60,000 bases of DNA. Origin: Takakia lepidozioides (lineage: Eukaryota > Streptophyta > Takakiopsida > Takakiales > Takakiaceae). The notes below the pieces were generated by a model, which was not told where the DNA came from, did no database searches, and worked only from the letters and a program-made list of their open reading frames with translations. Made by a program: the position numbers and the translations under genes. The stretch is taken from the NCBI GenBank assembly GCA_030704615.1, contig CM060731.1, positions 34,598,001 through 34,658,000 of the forward strand, written 5' to 3'. Below are positions 1 through 18,312 of this stretch, one piece after another (position 1 is the first letter of the stretch; each line of letters opens with the position of its first letter).

Positions 1-506
1 TAACAACATTCGCAGATGTAGATAAGACAAGCCTAGATGTTCCACCTGGCAAGTCCATAGCCTAGGAAGCTCTCCCTTGTGTGCGAGCATTGATAGCACC
101 TGTTTCTCAATATCTGCAGCTTCAATTGAGCAATCAGATTTTCCACCTTCAGCACACAAGTACCTTTGTTGTGTGGACATTCAAAATTCTAGGGAATTCA
201 ACTCTGAGAGACTCTCTCTTTCAACTCATTCTCTCCCAAAAGGACCTAGAAAGTGCCAAATTTGTCACCACCTGATGAAGGAACACAATCGGAAGATGCA
301 TAAAGCCACAATGCAGAGCTAGGAAGGTATCAAGTTTGTCGCAGAAAAGCAAAGAAACACTGCACTCAAAAAATACCAAGTAGCCACAGCGAAGAGGGCC
401 AAGCAATCAAGCGCCAAGCACTGCACTCTATGGTGATGGAACGAGTTTCAAGAACGCGATGCATGACATGAGCTCGCGCTGCCCGATTTTTAATCAGAGC
501 CCAAGG

Positions 507-535
507 TTTAACACCTCCATGGAGGAGGTGTTAAA
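507..535. repeat. Perfect 12-bp inverted repeat (hairpin)
   Basis: TTTAACACCTCC (507-518) is followed by a 5-nt spacer and its exact reverse complement GGAGGTGTTAAA (524-535). The centre also contains the palindrome CCTCCATGGAGG, so alternative pairings exist. It is either a transcription-stop or cruciform hairpin or the junction of a small inverted element. Function unknown. Confidence 0.75.
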
Positions 536-592
536 TATCGGCCACTTCCCGTTAAAGGATTTAACGGCAGTTAATAGCCGGTTAGCTCACCG

Positions 593-682
593 GCTTCCTA
601 ATCGGCAGGTGCGGCCGTCTTCTTGCCGCTAACGCCGATTAGCTAACCTAATTGACTTCCTAACTGGCAGCTGCGACCGGGG
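593..682. repeat. Imperfect direct repeat with internal inverted motif
   Basis: A block beginning CTTCCTAATCGGCAGGTGCG (about 593) recurs as CTTCCTAACTGGCAGCTGCG (about 656). GGTTAGCT just before it and AGCTAACC between the copies are reverse complements. This looks like a degenerate small mobile element, but no target duplication was found. Confidence 0.4.
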
Positions 683-1950
683 CCTTAGGAACACTAACTA
701 ACTTTATAATTCTAGCCACCTAAATAAGTACATTAGTAGTATTAGTTAGTAGATAACATTTTGATTTAATTAGTTAGTATTCCTCATTGCTTTGATAAGT
801 TCGGATAAATTTTACATGGACAGGGCGCTCTTAAAAAATGGTTGAAGGATTTTTTTTAAACCCCGGCCCCATGTTGATAATAGTAGGTTATCCTATTGTT
901 ATTGATATGTTGTCTAATAATTTTGATAATGGGCTTGATTGATAACGTAAAATCCTAAATATTTCTAGTATTGGTCTCTGGCGGGTATGTCCACAACCTC
1001 ACCAAGCCAATACCCGGAACAAGCGGGTCTTACAAAACATAATAACCTCCCAACACTGGTGGTAACTCATTCAGCTTCGGAGCATTTATCTTTACAAAAG
1101 TTGAAGACATAAACCAAAGGGTTGCAGCAGAGACAGATGTTGGTGTGTGGAGAGAGTGGCTGCTCTGCTGGCTCTTATGTGGATGGTCTCAGACCCTAGC
1201 ATAGGCCTTGGCGGAAGGCAACCTATGGCCTCTGCCAATCCTATCACTGCTTCACAATTTGTTTCAAAAATCTGATACCAACTGAGGATGAATTCAGGCA
1301 TAATGTTAACTTACAGATGACCTAACTTAACAACAAATGGATTATTATATATCAGAGATAGTCCCACATCTCTCCTTCCAAGCATCTCTTGACTGCAGGA
1401 GGGAGGGGTGACAGGCTGCAGGATGCAAATAGAGGTAAGCCTTTCAATCTTTGGCTTCTTCATCATAGAAGGGGACAAGGTTAAATTAGTGGAAGAAATA
1501 ACCTTAATGTTTGCTGCGTGTAGCCGGCCTCTGCCTTCAAGAGGCCTCTTCCGACCCATTGAATATTATGTAGTGAACACCATAAAGGTGGACTCCCAAG
1601 AAAGGAAGGAAAGCAGAAATTTGCATGCACAGAGCTCACTTGGGGGCCAAGAAACAGATCTGTCTTGAAAGAGTTCAAGGATGTTAAACTAAAACGACAA
1701 AAAGGCACAGATAGGCTGCAGGGATTGGACTTCACCAGAACAAGTTTCAAGAGAGGTGAAATAGTGATTGCAAAAAATCAGCAAATATACATTATCCAAC
1801 ATAATAATAGCCTTCAATGATCAAGGTTGATACTTTTCTGGTGATTTGTGATCCCCTTTGTGGGACGCTGAAGAGGTCCTAACTGTCCTTTGCGCACCAG
1901 CAATGCCCATGTACATAACATCAACCAAAGATGCCCTGACCAATTTCAAA

Positions 1951-10216
<8,266 letters not shown>

Positions 10217-10602
10217 CCCCAAGCTCCTCACAATCTACAAATCTCAGGGGAGCTACCTCCACCAGAATTTTCCTCCCAAGTCAAAACCCACACACACAAC
10301 TACTCCGAATGCGCAACTTGATTGCGAGAGGGGAGTGCAGATTATTTGCACGGCCAAGTTGCTGTGCTACACATTCCCTTCCCTCTGCAGAGATGTACCC
10401 CCCCACCCAACTGTGCCTTCCTCGATCATTTCTGTTGTTTTTCTTCTTTCCTCTGAAAGAAAGGCTAAAGAAAGGTGTCATTGTTTTACTGGCTACAATC
10501 GCCTACTACTAGTGTGCATCCATGGGTCAAAATTCAATCGATGGGTCCCCTTTCGGCACCTACTCTATATGCAATGTTTTATGGGTTTTTACTGGCAACT
10601 CA

Positions 10603-10705
10603 TAGATGGCCAAGTGGTTAGGGACAATTGCATATTCATGTACGGTTATGGGTTCAAAACTAACAGAGATGTTTGTTGAGATTCACCCAGTCGTAGGTGA
10701 ACCAA
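10603..10705 (+). repeat. tRNA-derived SINE-like sequence
   Basis: TGGCCAAGTGG at 10607-10617 fits a pol III A box and GGTTCAAAAC at 10651-10660 a B box, 33 nt apart, the normal tRNA spacing. The acceptor and T stems do not pair, so this is not a tRNA gene. Downstream TTCACC...GGTGAA forms a short stem. A SINE head is the best reading. No tail or target duplication was recognised. Confidence 0.4.
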
Positions 10706-10925
10706 AGTAGGAATTGGGAGGGGAGGGGGAAATTCTGCTATATGAAGCTGTGAGGTGGTGTGATATAAGGCTGCGCTGGACACCAAAGGTTTCATTGTGA
10801 AGTGACACAGTCGTTTCCTTCCAAGAGTCGCCAGGATTTGTGTGCATGTTTCGCACTATACTTGCTCTGTGTTCCGACATGGACTTGTGGAGGAGTCAAA
10901 AGAGTTTGACAATGTGAATTTTATC

Positions 10926-10951
10926 ATCTCTCTCTCTCTCTCTCTCTCTCT
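10926..10951. repeat. (TC)n microsatellite
   Basis: About 13 uninterrupted TC units. Similar GA/CT tracts lie at 12416-12446 and 13551-13578, next to LINE ends, and at about 55050-55072. Confidence 0.95.
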
Positions 10952-11076
10952 TTTGCATTCAATTCGTACTCTTGAATCGGCAGAGGTGACTCATTTCTCT
11001 TGTCTGGTGTCAAACAGAAGGGAAATTGAGGCATTATTGTCAAGCATTGTTGGTAGTGATTGGCCTCAGAGATGGC

Positions 11077-11301
11077 TCAGGCAGCAGCTTCTGCACCTGC
11101 ACCGGCTGCTGCTCCACCTCCGGTAGCTCCAGCACCAGTGGCTCCAGCAGTGGCGGCTCCAGCAGCGGCTCCAGCTGCTCCGCCACCAACTGCTGCAGCG
11201 GGTGCGATGCCTGCAGGTCCTTGTCTTTGGCCTCCCGTTGCATGCACTTCCATACCGTTGGGATCCCAATCCATGTCAATATATGGGGGATGAGAAACCA
11301 T
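11077..11301 (-). other. GC-rich triplet-repeat block open in several frames
   Basis: On the minus strand one frame reads MVSHPPYIDMDWDPNGMEVH and then a Gly/Ala tail; a second ends in a Leu/Glu/Pro-rich tail. On the plus strand an ATG at 11072 opens 73 codons of Ala/Pro-rich sequence (MAQAAASAPAPAAAPPP). The openness comes from a GCTCCAGCA-like triplet repeat. A pyrimidine-rich tract and CAG precede the minus-strand block at about 11302, as for a 3' exon, so it may be the last exon of a minus gene starting near 13803. The strand cannot be decided from sequence. Confidence 0.3.
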
Positions 11302-11399
11302 CCTGTCGAATATCCGCTCATCGGAGGAGGGTGGAAGTAAAGAAATTTATAACTTGTTATAACAAGCAGGGCCCTCACAAGGCCCATGGGACAAAGTAG

Positions 11400-12440
11400 A
11401 GAGGAAGAAATGAAATGAAATAACGTCCGCGGAAAGCTCATAGGGCTTATGGGACAGAATGGAAGAAAACATGAGAGAGAAAACAAAACCAGAACCCAAG
11501 AATAAGAACTAATTGTTCTAGTGATTGTCTAAGGGTGAAGGCCTCGTGCAGGTAAGCTGCCAAGCATTTCTGATCCTCATAGTGGAAGACTTCAGTGAGA
11601 GATTGGGTTCCACTGAATAGACAGTGGAATCTCCCACGGATCTCGTAGTATAGAGGGCAGTAGAAGAAGAAGTGTTCTTCAGTTTCAATTTCCCGGCTGC
11701 GCTCCATGCAAGCTGGACATAGGCGGTCCTCTCCTTGCAGGTTTTCCCATCTTCCAGTCTCTATCCGTAGGTTGTGGGAACCCACCCTGAACCGCCCCAA
11801 TGCCCTCAGGAGGGAAGGAGATAAGGATGCTGAAAGGTAATTTGGCCTCAAGATTCTATCATCTCGGAGCACCAAGAATGTCTCTCGATAGAAGTGGAGC
11901 TTTGTCGTGAGATTGGGTAGCTTCCAAGTTCTCTTGACATGTAATTCCATAAGCTCTCTCCTAATGAGTCTGTTGCGGTGTGATGTCCACCCCCTCTGGA
12001 TTCAGTGGTAATAGGGAAGCAGTAGAGAGTCCGTTGCGCTGAAATAAACTGTCCACTCGAGCATACCAGGAGTGCCTGAAACCTGTAGCTTTGAGCCTCA
12101 TAGATGTTGTGAGTGCTCTTGCCACGAGCCCCTTGGGTGGAAGGTCTATGGAGAAAGATTGTAAGCCGGAAGAGGGCCTCGGTTTGCAATGGTACACATG
12201 CGAACTCTGCACCTAGGATATGAGATGGAGTTGTGCTTCTGGCACCAAGCATTGCTTGGAGAAAAGATGACTGCAATGGTTCCAGATTCTTTTCCCACCA
12301 GGAGACAGGAACACCAGGTGCCCAGAACTCACAACCATAGATGGTAGCAGGGCTGACGACGGAAGAAAGAGAGAAATTTGCCACGGCCTGCAGGAGGGGC
12401 ACTCCACCAGAAAAACAGAGAGAGAGAGAGGGAGAGAGAG
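11400..12440 (-). mobile_element. 5'-truncated LINE (copy A): RT thumb and C-terminal zinc region
   Basis: Only the end of ORF2 is present, in at least two frames. ATIYGCEFWAPG (near 12330) is the post-RT segment of LINEs. The C-terminal zinc-binding part (near 11650-11760) reads DRLCPACMERS and then EEHFFFYCPLYYEIRGRF, the C-x2-C...H...C pattern. Frameshifts separate the pieces at about 11900-12220. The 3' UTR (11340-11470) has short stem-loops such as GGGCC...GGCCC and ends beside TTATAA repeats. Dead element. Confidence 0.8.
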
Positions 12441-12449
12441 AGAGATTGT

Positions 12450-13555
12450 ACTCATAAGACGTTGTTTGCCGTAGCCTTGTGGCCATTGACCCCGCGCCCA
12501 GTTTGAGCGGGAACAAAAGGGACAGAACCTACCTCCGTCAGGGGCTGACGTTGGTAGTAAGACTTACCTCCATATAAAGAATTAATCCGGGTTTTCCAGA
12601 TATCCTCTAGAAATCCCTTCACACAAGCATCAATCTGCTGTGTGTGATTTGCCCAAAAACTAGGCCTCAGGAGGGCCTGGGCTTTTGGCTCAGCCTCGAG
12701 ACTTTCGAAGTTGGTAAACAGGGGTACAGGCACAATTCCCTTAATAGATTTGAAGAGAGCGTCTCTTTGGTGAGAGAACCCCGGACAGTGTATCAGAAAA
12801 TGAATACTGTCTTCAGATTGCCCACACAATGGGCAATTGCACTCTCCCTTTCCTCTCTGCTTCTGTTTGCTGTTCAAAGGTAGGCTTCCTGCCCTGAGTT
12901 TAAATTTCAGTCTAGTGCCGAGATTGGGTAGACCCTTGAGGTCATCCAAGATGTCCTCCCCCACGTCACAGACTGGAAACAAGTTCAGGGAAGTTTTCTG
13001 CCTAACTTCATTTTCATCAGACAATCTCATTGCAACAGACATGGCTGAGGACACTACAGCCTCTAAGTCAGATTTATCCAGCAGGGTCAAGACTTGCGGA
13101 TCCAGGTCCAGGTCCTTGAGGATCTCTTCTACTCTCTTCTGCCAGGACTTAGCCTGTTTGACAGGGCGGTCCTGTTTCCAAGATATAGAGTCGATTAACT
13201 TAGGATATCTGGTGTTGGGCATATGTTGCAGCTGACCCCACCATCTGACCTTGAATTCATCTCGTCGGGAGCTTAAGGACGGAATGCCAAACTCACCCTG
13301 AACAGCCACATTGGCTGTTTTGGAGCATGCTGACATACACTCCTTAAGCACCCCCACTTGAATGGATTCTAGAGACTTAGCCTGGTTGGAGTTATCAACC
13401 CATATAGCAGATCCGTACTCCAAGGCAGGTCTAATAACGCGACAAAGCATGGTTTTCTTAACCTCAGAGTTGACCCCTCTGCAGTGGAAAAATTTAGTGA
13501 GCCCCAGAGCTTTGCCCTTGCCAGTTTGAACAACTTTCCGGATATGTGCATCCCA
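12450..13555 (-). mobile_element. 5'-truncated LINE (copy B): ORF2 C-terminal part, uninterrupted
   Basis: One open frame of 332 codons (12452-13450) covers the RT thumb region (VIRPALEYGSAIWVDNSNQA) and a C-terminal zinc region (CNCPLCGQSEDSIHFLIHCP). It ends NGHKATANNVL-stop, immediately before the element's 3' end. The same 3' end recurs at 49.7 kb. The sequence AGAGATTG flanks both sides (about 12443 and 13577) and may be the target duplication, but the GA-rich surroundings weaken this. It differs clearly in sequence from copy A and belongs to another LINE family. Confidence 0.8.
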
Positions 13556-13638
13556 GAGAGAGAGAGAGGGGGGGGGGAGAGATTGAAAGAAGTTTGGACT
13601 GTACGTGGTTCAATGCTATTTCAGAGAAAGCAGATCCT

Positions 13639-13803
13639 TACCGAATGAGTCATTGTAATGTTTAGCAGATCCGGCCGCACCGCAAGCTGGAGATGCCCCA
13701 CCTGTGCCTGCACTGACTCCCGAGGTATGGTTTGATCAGAATGCTGAGGTATCTCCCGGTCCATGATGTCATTTTCGATGCCATCTGCATTGAACGCGTG
13801 CAT
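13639..13803 (-). CDS. Possible first exon of an unidentified gene
   Basis: An ATG at 13803 opens 55 codons beginning MHAFNADGIENDIMDREIPQ and stops at a consensus donor (TCG then GTAAGG) in phase 0. Composition looks coding, but I recognise no family. The next exon is not identified. The two LINEs (11.4-13.6 kb) would lie in its first intron, and the block at 11077-11301 is a candidate downstream exon, though its best-looking frame does not match the phase. Confidence 0.35.
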
Positions 13804-14557
13804 TCCTAAACCTCTGCCTTCTTAGTGACAAAGTGCATACCACTCATAACCTATTTGCTGAAACAATATATAGGCTGTGCCGTATCGATGTGCCAGCAAG
13901 TGTACTTGCTGTTCATGTGCTGATCTATTGTTGTTATCAAAAGCCAGCTTCGGTAAGACACTGTGGCAGCTCATGGTTACAACTTGCTCCTGGCATGTGG
14001 CACTTGAATCATAAGCCAAGATCATAAGCCAGGTCCAATTGCTTGGTATGAGAGAGTTAGCCACGCATGCAACATGCATGTGCAAATGAAGTAGAATGGT
14101 ATGTGCCAAAATTCTTGCAACGCAGCTCACAAACAGCCACATCATTCTCCTTGACAGCTTTTGACAACTGTTCTTGTAGCCAAGATTATTTAAGAGCAAG
14201 GCAACATGTTATCTAGATCACCAATGTGAGACCTACCATTGATTCTCGAAATATTCTACCTTTTAACTGCACAGTAATCATGTTGATGTTCTCCATCTGG
14301 TATCTCTTCAAATTTAGAAAGCAGCATTCAAATATTTTAGGGTACCCTGTATTTTTAGAATTGAAAATGAGGAACATTTTGAGACACAACTGAGATTGAA
14401 CGTGCCTTCCATGATGTTCCCCTCAACTTTGTCCATTAGTTCCTTTTGCAGAAATCAACTGAATAGGACTGACTTAGTTTGACAGCTGAGTAGGGACCCA
14501 AACCTAAATTGTGCACATTTATTTGCCTGATGGTAAAGTCAATTGTGGGAAGTGCAG

Positions 14558-16099
14558 GAGGAGGCATTAAAGAAGGCAGCTGCCGACAAGTTGGAGATGA
14601 GAGCATTGCCAGTGAGGCAATACTTGGTGAATAACAGGAACTCTGTCCTTTGTTTAATGAGGAGAGCTTGAGGAGAGCTTCTGGGCAATGTTGCATCTTT
14701 TGGGCTAAATCTGCCAAGGCTCATAACTTTAACTTTGGTGGATATTGTTATGGTGTCCATCTCCAATTTCTTGAACAGGAGGTGTCGGTGGTCCCACTGT
14801 TGCTTTCGGGCTTGCAGATGCTGGCCATTGAAAGGCAAGTGCTACTATGCCCAATTCCCATCTAGTTGATCACTGTTGAGCAACTATTGAATTCAATATT
14901 GCTATGCTCAATTGTGGGGACCTATGAGTCTCCTCTAAATTTATGAAAAAAATTGATATATGCTATGGCTCTCACACTTAAAAAGGCTGATAAGAATGTG
15001 TCCTACCAATGTTAAGCTCTTTAGAAGAGCATAGAGTAAAGTATGGTCCTTAGATCAGGTTCAGATTGATTCTATGAGTGGTAAACATATTGACTGCGTC
15101 GCACTTTTAACACAATTTTGTCAGTGTTAGGGTAAGTGAGAAATGTCATACTACTCTAGACAGATATATGATTCTTAGGTATAAAAGGGCTTTTATAGAG
15201 ATTGCTACAGTAATCTCAAGTTGAGAGGTGCAAGTACTATTTGACTGGACTACATGTAATTCACATCTCTGAGTTATCTGGTGCTTTAAACGGAAAAGAT
15301 TCAATGAAAAAACTGCCAGGCTAAAGGAGGGGTCAATATAGGTTGAAATAGAAATTGATCAAATAAGGTTTGAGAGTCGAGGATAAATATACTCGGTAAT
15401 AAAGGTGAATTGGAGCTTCTGTAAAGTATATTGTCAGATGTAGCAACTGATAAAGTGGCACACCATGTCAGGCCTGAAAATCCAGTTGATTATCTAGCCA
15501 AATACCTGATAGCCCAGAACCCCATGAAACCAAAAGAAGAGCCTAAAAAAGACAAGACAATGGATGAATCTAAGGGAGGTAAACCAGCTGAAGATGCATC
15601 AAAAGAAGGTGAAGGTACAGGTGGTAAGCCAAGTGTGCAACCGGCTGCCCCAGAACCTGAGAAGAAGCCTGTTGTTATACCAGCTGCGCCAGCACCAGAG
15701 ACAAAGCCAAGTGCCAACCCTGAAGCACCCCCTGCCCTGCCAGCTGACAAACCACGAGATGCAGGAAAGCCTAGTGTTAAACCAGCTGCGCCAGCACCAG
15801 AGATAAAGCCAAGTGCCAAACCTGAAGAACCCCCTGCCCCACCAGCTGACAAACCACAAGCAGATAGAAAGCCAAGTGTTAAACCAGCTGCGCCAGCAGC
15901 AGAGATAAAGCCAAGTGCCAAACCTGAAGCACCCCCTACCCCACCAGCTGACAAACCACAAGAAGAGAGAAAGCCAAGTGTTAAACCAGCTGTGCCAGCA
16001 GCAGAGATAAATCCAAGTGCCAAACCTGAAGCACCCCCTGCCCCACCAGCTGACAAACCACAAGAAGAGAGAAAGCCAAGTGTTAAATCTGCTGGTTAG
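14558..16099 (+). CDS. Dpy-30 domain protein with Pro/Lys-rich repeat tail
   Basis: Exons 14558-14626, 14779-14834 and 15472-16099 join in phase. The likely start is the ATG at 14597 (237 aa), unless an upstream exon exists. Residues about 5-45 form a complete Dpy-30 motif, the docking/dimerisation fold of COMPASS subunit Dpy-30 and of flagellar radial-spoke proteins. It reads VRQYLEVSVVPLLLSGLQ, then ERPENPVDYLAKYLI. The second intron has a GC donor (AAAG then GCAAGT) at 14835 and acceptor CATGTCAG at 15471. This restores the invariant E-R-P-x-N-P exactly, which is why I prefer it over reading the exon from 15431. The rest is a low-complexity tail of 34-residue repeats rich in Lys-Pro, Ala and Glu. 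A ciliary role is possible; a chromatin role is the alternative. Confidence 0.8.
15767..16090 (+). repeat. Three-plus tandem 102-bp units encoding 34-aa repeats
   Basis: Units start at 15767, 15869 and 15971, with a partial one at 16073. Each encodes KPSVKPAxPAxEIxPSAKPE followed by a Pro-rich PADKP segment. A more diverged unit precedes them. Length is a multiple of three, so copy-number change keeps the frame. The long antisense frame over this region is a by-product of the repeat. Confidence 0.9.
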
Positions 16100-18312
16100 C
16101 ATGTGAGATGGATGCCCTCCACTGAATAATGGGCCAGCCGTAGGCTAACTCATAGTGCTAGGGCAACATTGCTAAGTAAGTTTTGACCTACGTAGATTAT
16201 CTTAGATCCTTTCCTTCAATACATGTGAGCCCAGTGTCCTCACTGGATCATGCTCTAAGAAGAGTTAGTATTCTATACCAGTCCACATTCTTCGACATAT
16301 TGTCTGTCCCCAAAGTTCTACCTCCCTCTCTCTCCACTTCTGAGGTGTTCTCTAGTGAAAACCATCATCATGTAAGGGCTTTGTCCTCCAGAAAGCTGGC
16401 AAGAGTGCTATTGAGATGTCATCAGCATAGCCTGATCAACACATGGACTCTTGAAACAGAAGACCCCTTGATGCATGAATGCACATGGCTATGTCGACTC
16501 CAAGTATCATTGATATGGTCTATGATAGGTTGTTTCAAAAATTGAATCCTTTGGGGTAATTTCCTCCTCAATCTTACCTTCCAGCCAAACTCCATAGCTT
16601 TTGAGTGGTGCTTCTATTCTTGAAAGTTAATTGAAGTTTCGATATTATCCCTTTCAAGGTATGCTAGTATGGAGACCTGGAGAAGTTTAGTGAAGGTTGA
16701 CAGTGACGATGTTTTAATCTGACATGAGGGTCTTTGAAGATGTCATCGGTGATGTCGTGCAGCATTTACCACAGCTCAGTTGTGGTGAGAACATATTGAT
16801 GATTGAAGAGTTTGGGCTGAAGCCTTGCAATTGGTTTCAGATGTAGGCCCACAAAATGTATAGACCTTTGTGTCCACAAGCATGAGTATGTCCTGTGCAT
16901 TGATAGTCAAGCCTACAGTCCAGAAGCTATTTATTTTGCACTTGGCTACTAGTGATGCTGGTGTCTTGCTCTGGCCCCTTCTTGGCAACAATATATAGGT
17001 GACTGGATAGATGCAAAGGCAACAGGTATGTTTGAGTGCAATAAACAGTTGTTCAGGAAGACCAGTTGCAAGGTTGCAATGGAGGGGTTATTGCCATCTT
17101 GAAGAAGTGTGGAGATGCTTGTTGTGTTGATGAACTTCGTAAGTGCTGCTTTTTAGGGCACTTGGTAGCTTCATCCATTGTTTGCACTGGGGTTTGCACT
17201 GGAGTTGCCGGAAGTCCACCTTACCCTAAAATGCTTGTCTTTCTTGAAGTAAGGTGAGACTAATGTTGGGTAAGGATTATATGGTAGTCAAGTTTGTTGA
17301 ATAGTGCAGAACGACAATGTTGGAAACTAGGGTATGACTGGAGTTTAGCATGTAGGTAACAGGGAGTGGAATCGGTGTACAGCTACAAAGCTTATTTATT
17401 TGAAATGGGGAGAAAAGACCCAGCTATAAAGAAATCAGCTCTGAACACATCAGTCTAAGTGGAGAAAAGGAAAGTGAAAGATAGAAACTTTATAGTATCC
17501 ATAGACACGGGTCATAGGTCATAGGACAAACTGGTACAACAACCAACCACCTCACATACTTAAACAAAAAGAGAAAGCACTTGGGCTACATTTGCATGTG
17601 TGATATGTAGTCTGTAGACAGCTCTGAGACCATCCAAGCAAAGAGTGTTTCCATCCACAATTTTGGTCATAGGACTGGGATGATATGGTTGTTCTGACCA
17701 GGCAGATAAGGGCAGTGATGGCAAGTGCCATTTGCAGCGGGGCGTTCTTCAATGGGGTGCAGTTCTGTTATCACTGCATGTGGGAGACATTGCACTGCAA
17801 CAAGTAGAAGAAGAATTCCACAGTTGAAATTCCAACCTTCTATGGTACAACGTAAGCATGTCACAGTTTAACTTTACCTCTCTCTAGCACACAAGCAGGT
17901 GGTAGGCATAGCATCTGGGGGCATTGCAGGGATAGATCCCTAGTCCAGAACCATGTGGAAGATGCTTGTGGGCATTGAATCCAGCAATGTCTGCAATATT
18001 TAGAGGGGCATTCTTGAGATTCCACTCTGGAGATGGCAGTAATCAGCAGTCAATAGAGGTGGAAAAGTCATTCCTCACTTTCCCTCACCCAGCAAATACA
18101 AAATACTCTAGCTATAGCTACTTGGGCTGCCCAATCTCCCTTGCCTGATGACAGCTGATTTAAGAAGTCCATAGATGCTACTCCCACCAAGCATTTAATA
18201 CTGAAATGCATGATTGCCTTGACTGCTACAAACAATTGTTGGGTGAGGCAGTGAGCTTCATTGTGGTCACTGAAAGAACCCCCAGCATTCAAAATTCGTG
18301 CAAAGTGGACAT
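16100..18312. other. No gene recognised
   Basis: Short frames only, none with domain similarity or consistent splice sites. The Dpy-30 gene ends at the left edge and the sterol reductase 3' end lies at the right edge. Confidence 0.5.

Larger units (their letters stand above)
1..1950. other. No gene seen; downstream flank of the SQS1-like gene
   Basis: No open frame here has splice support or resembles a family I recognise. The stretch 480-900 is rich in short repeats and palindromes (listed separately). The part from about 1080 to 1950 lies just 3' of the minus-strand SQS1-like gene and probably includes its 3' UTR, but no poly(A) site could be assigned with confidence. Confidence 0.5.

Noticed and set aside
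10607-10660. Functional tRNA gene
   Set aside because: A and B boxes are present but the acceptor and T stems do not pair.
15431-15471. Start or exon for the Dpy-30 gene at 15431
   Set aside because: There is no ATG, and it would insert VATDKVAHHV into the Dpy-30 motif; the acceptor at 15471 gives the exact family sequence.
15490-16102. Long antisense ORFs of 188 and 167 codons over the Dpy-30 tail
   Set aside because: They mirror the 102-bp coding repeats on the plus strand; their Gly/Ala and Trp/Phe-rich texts are repeat artefacts without domains or splice sites.
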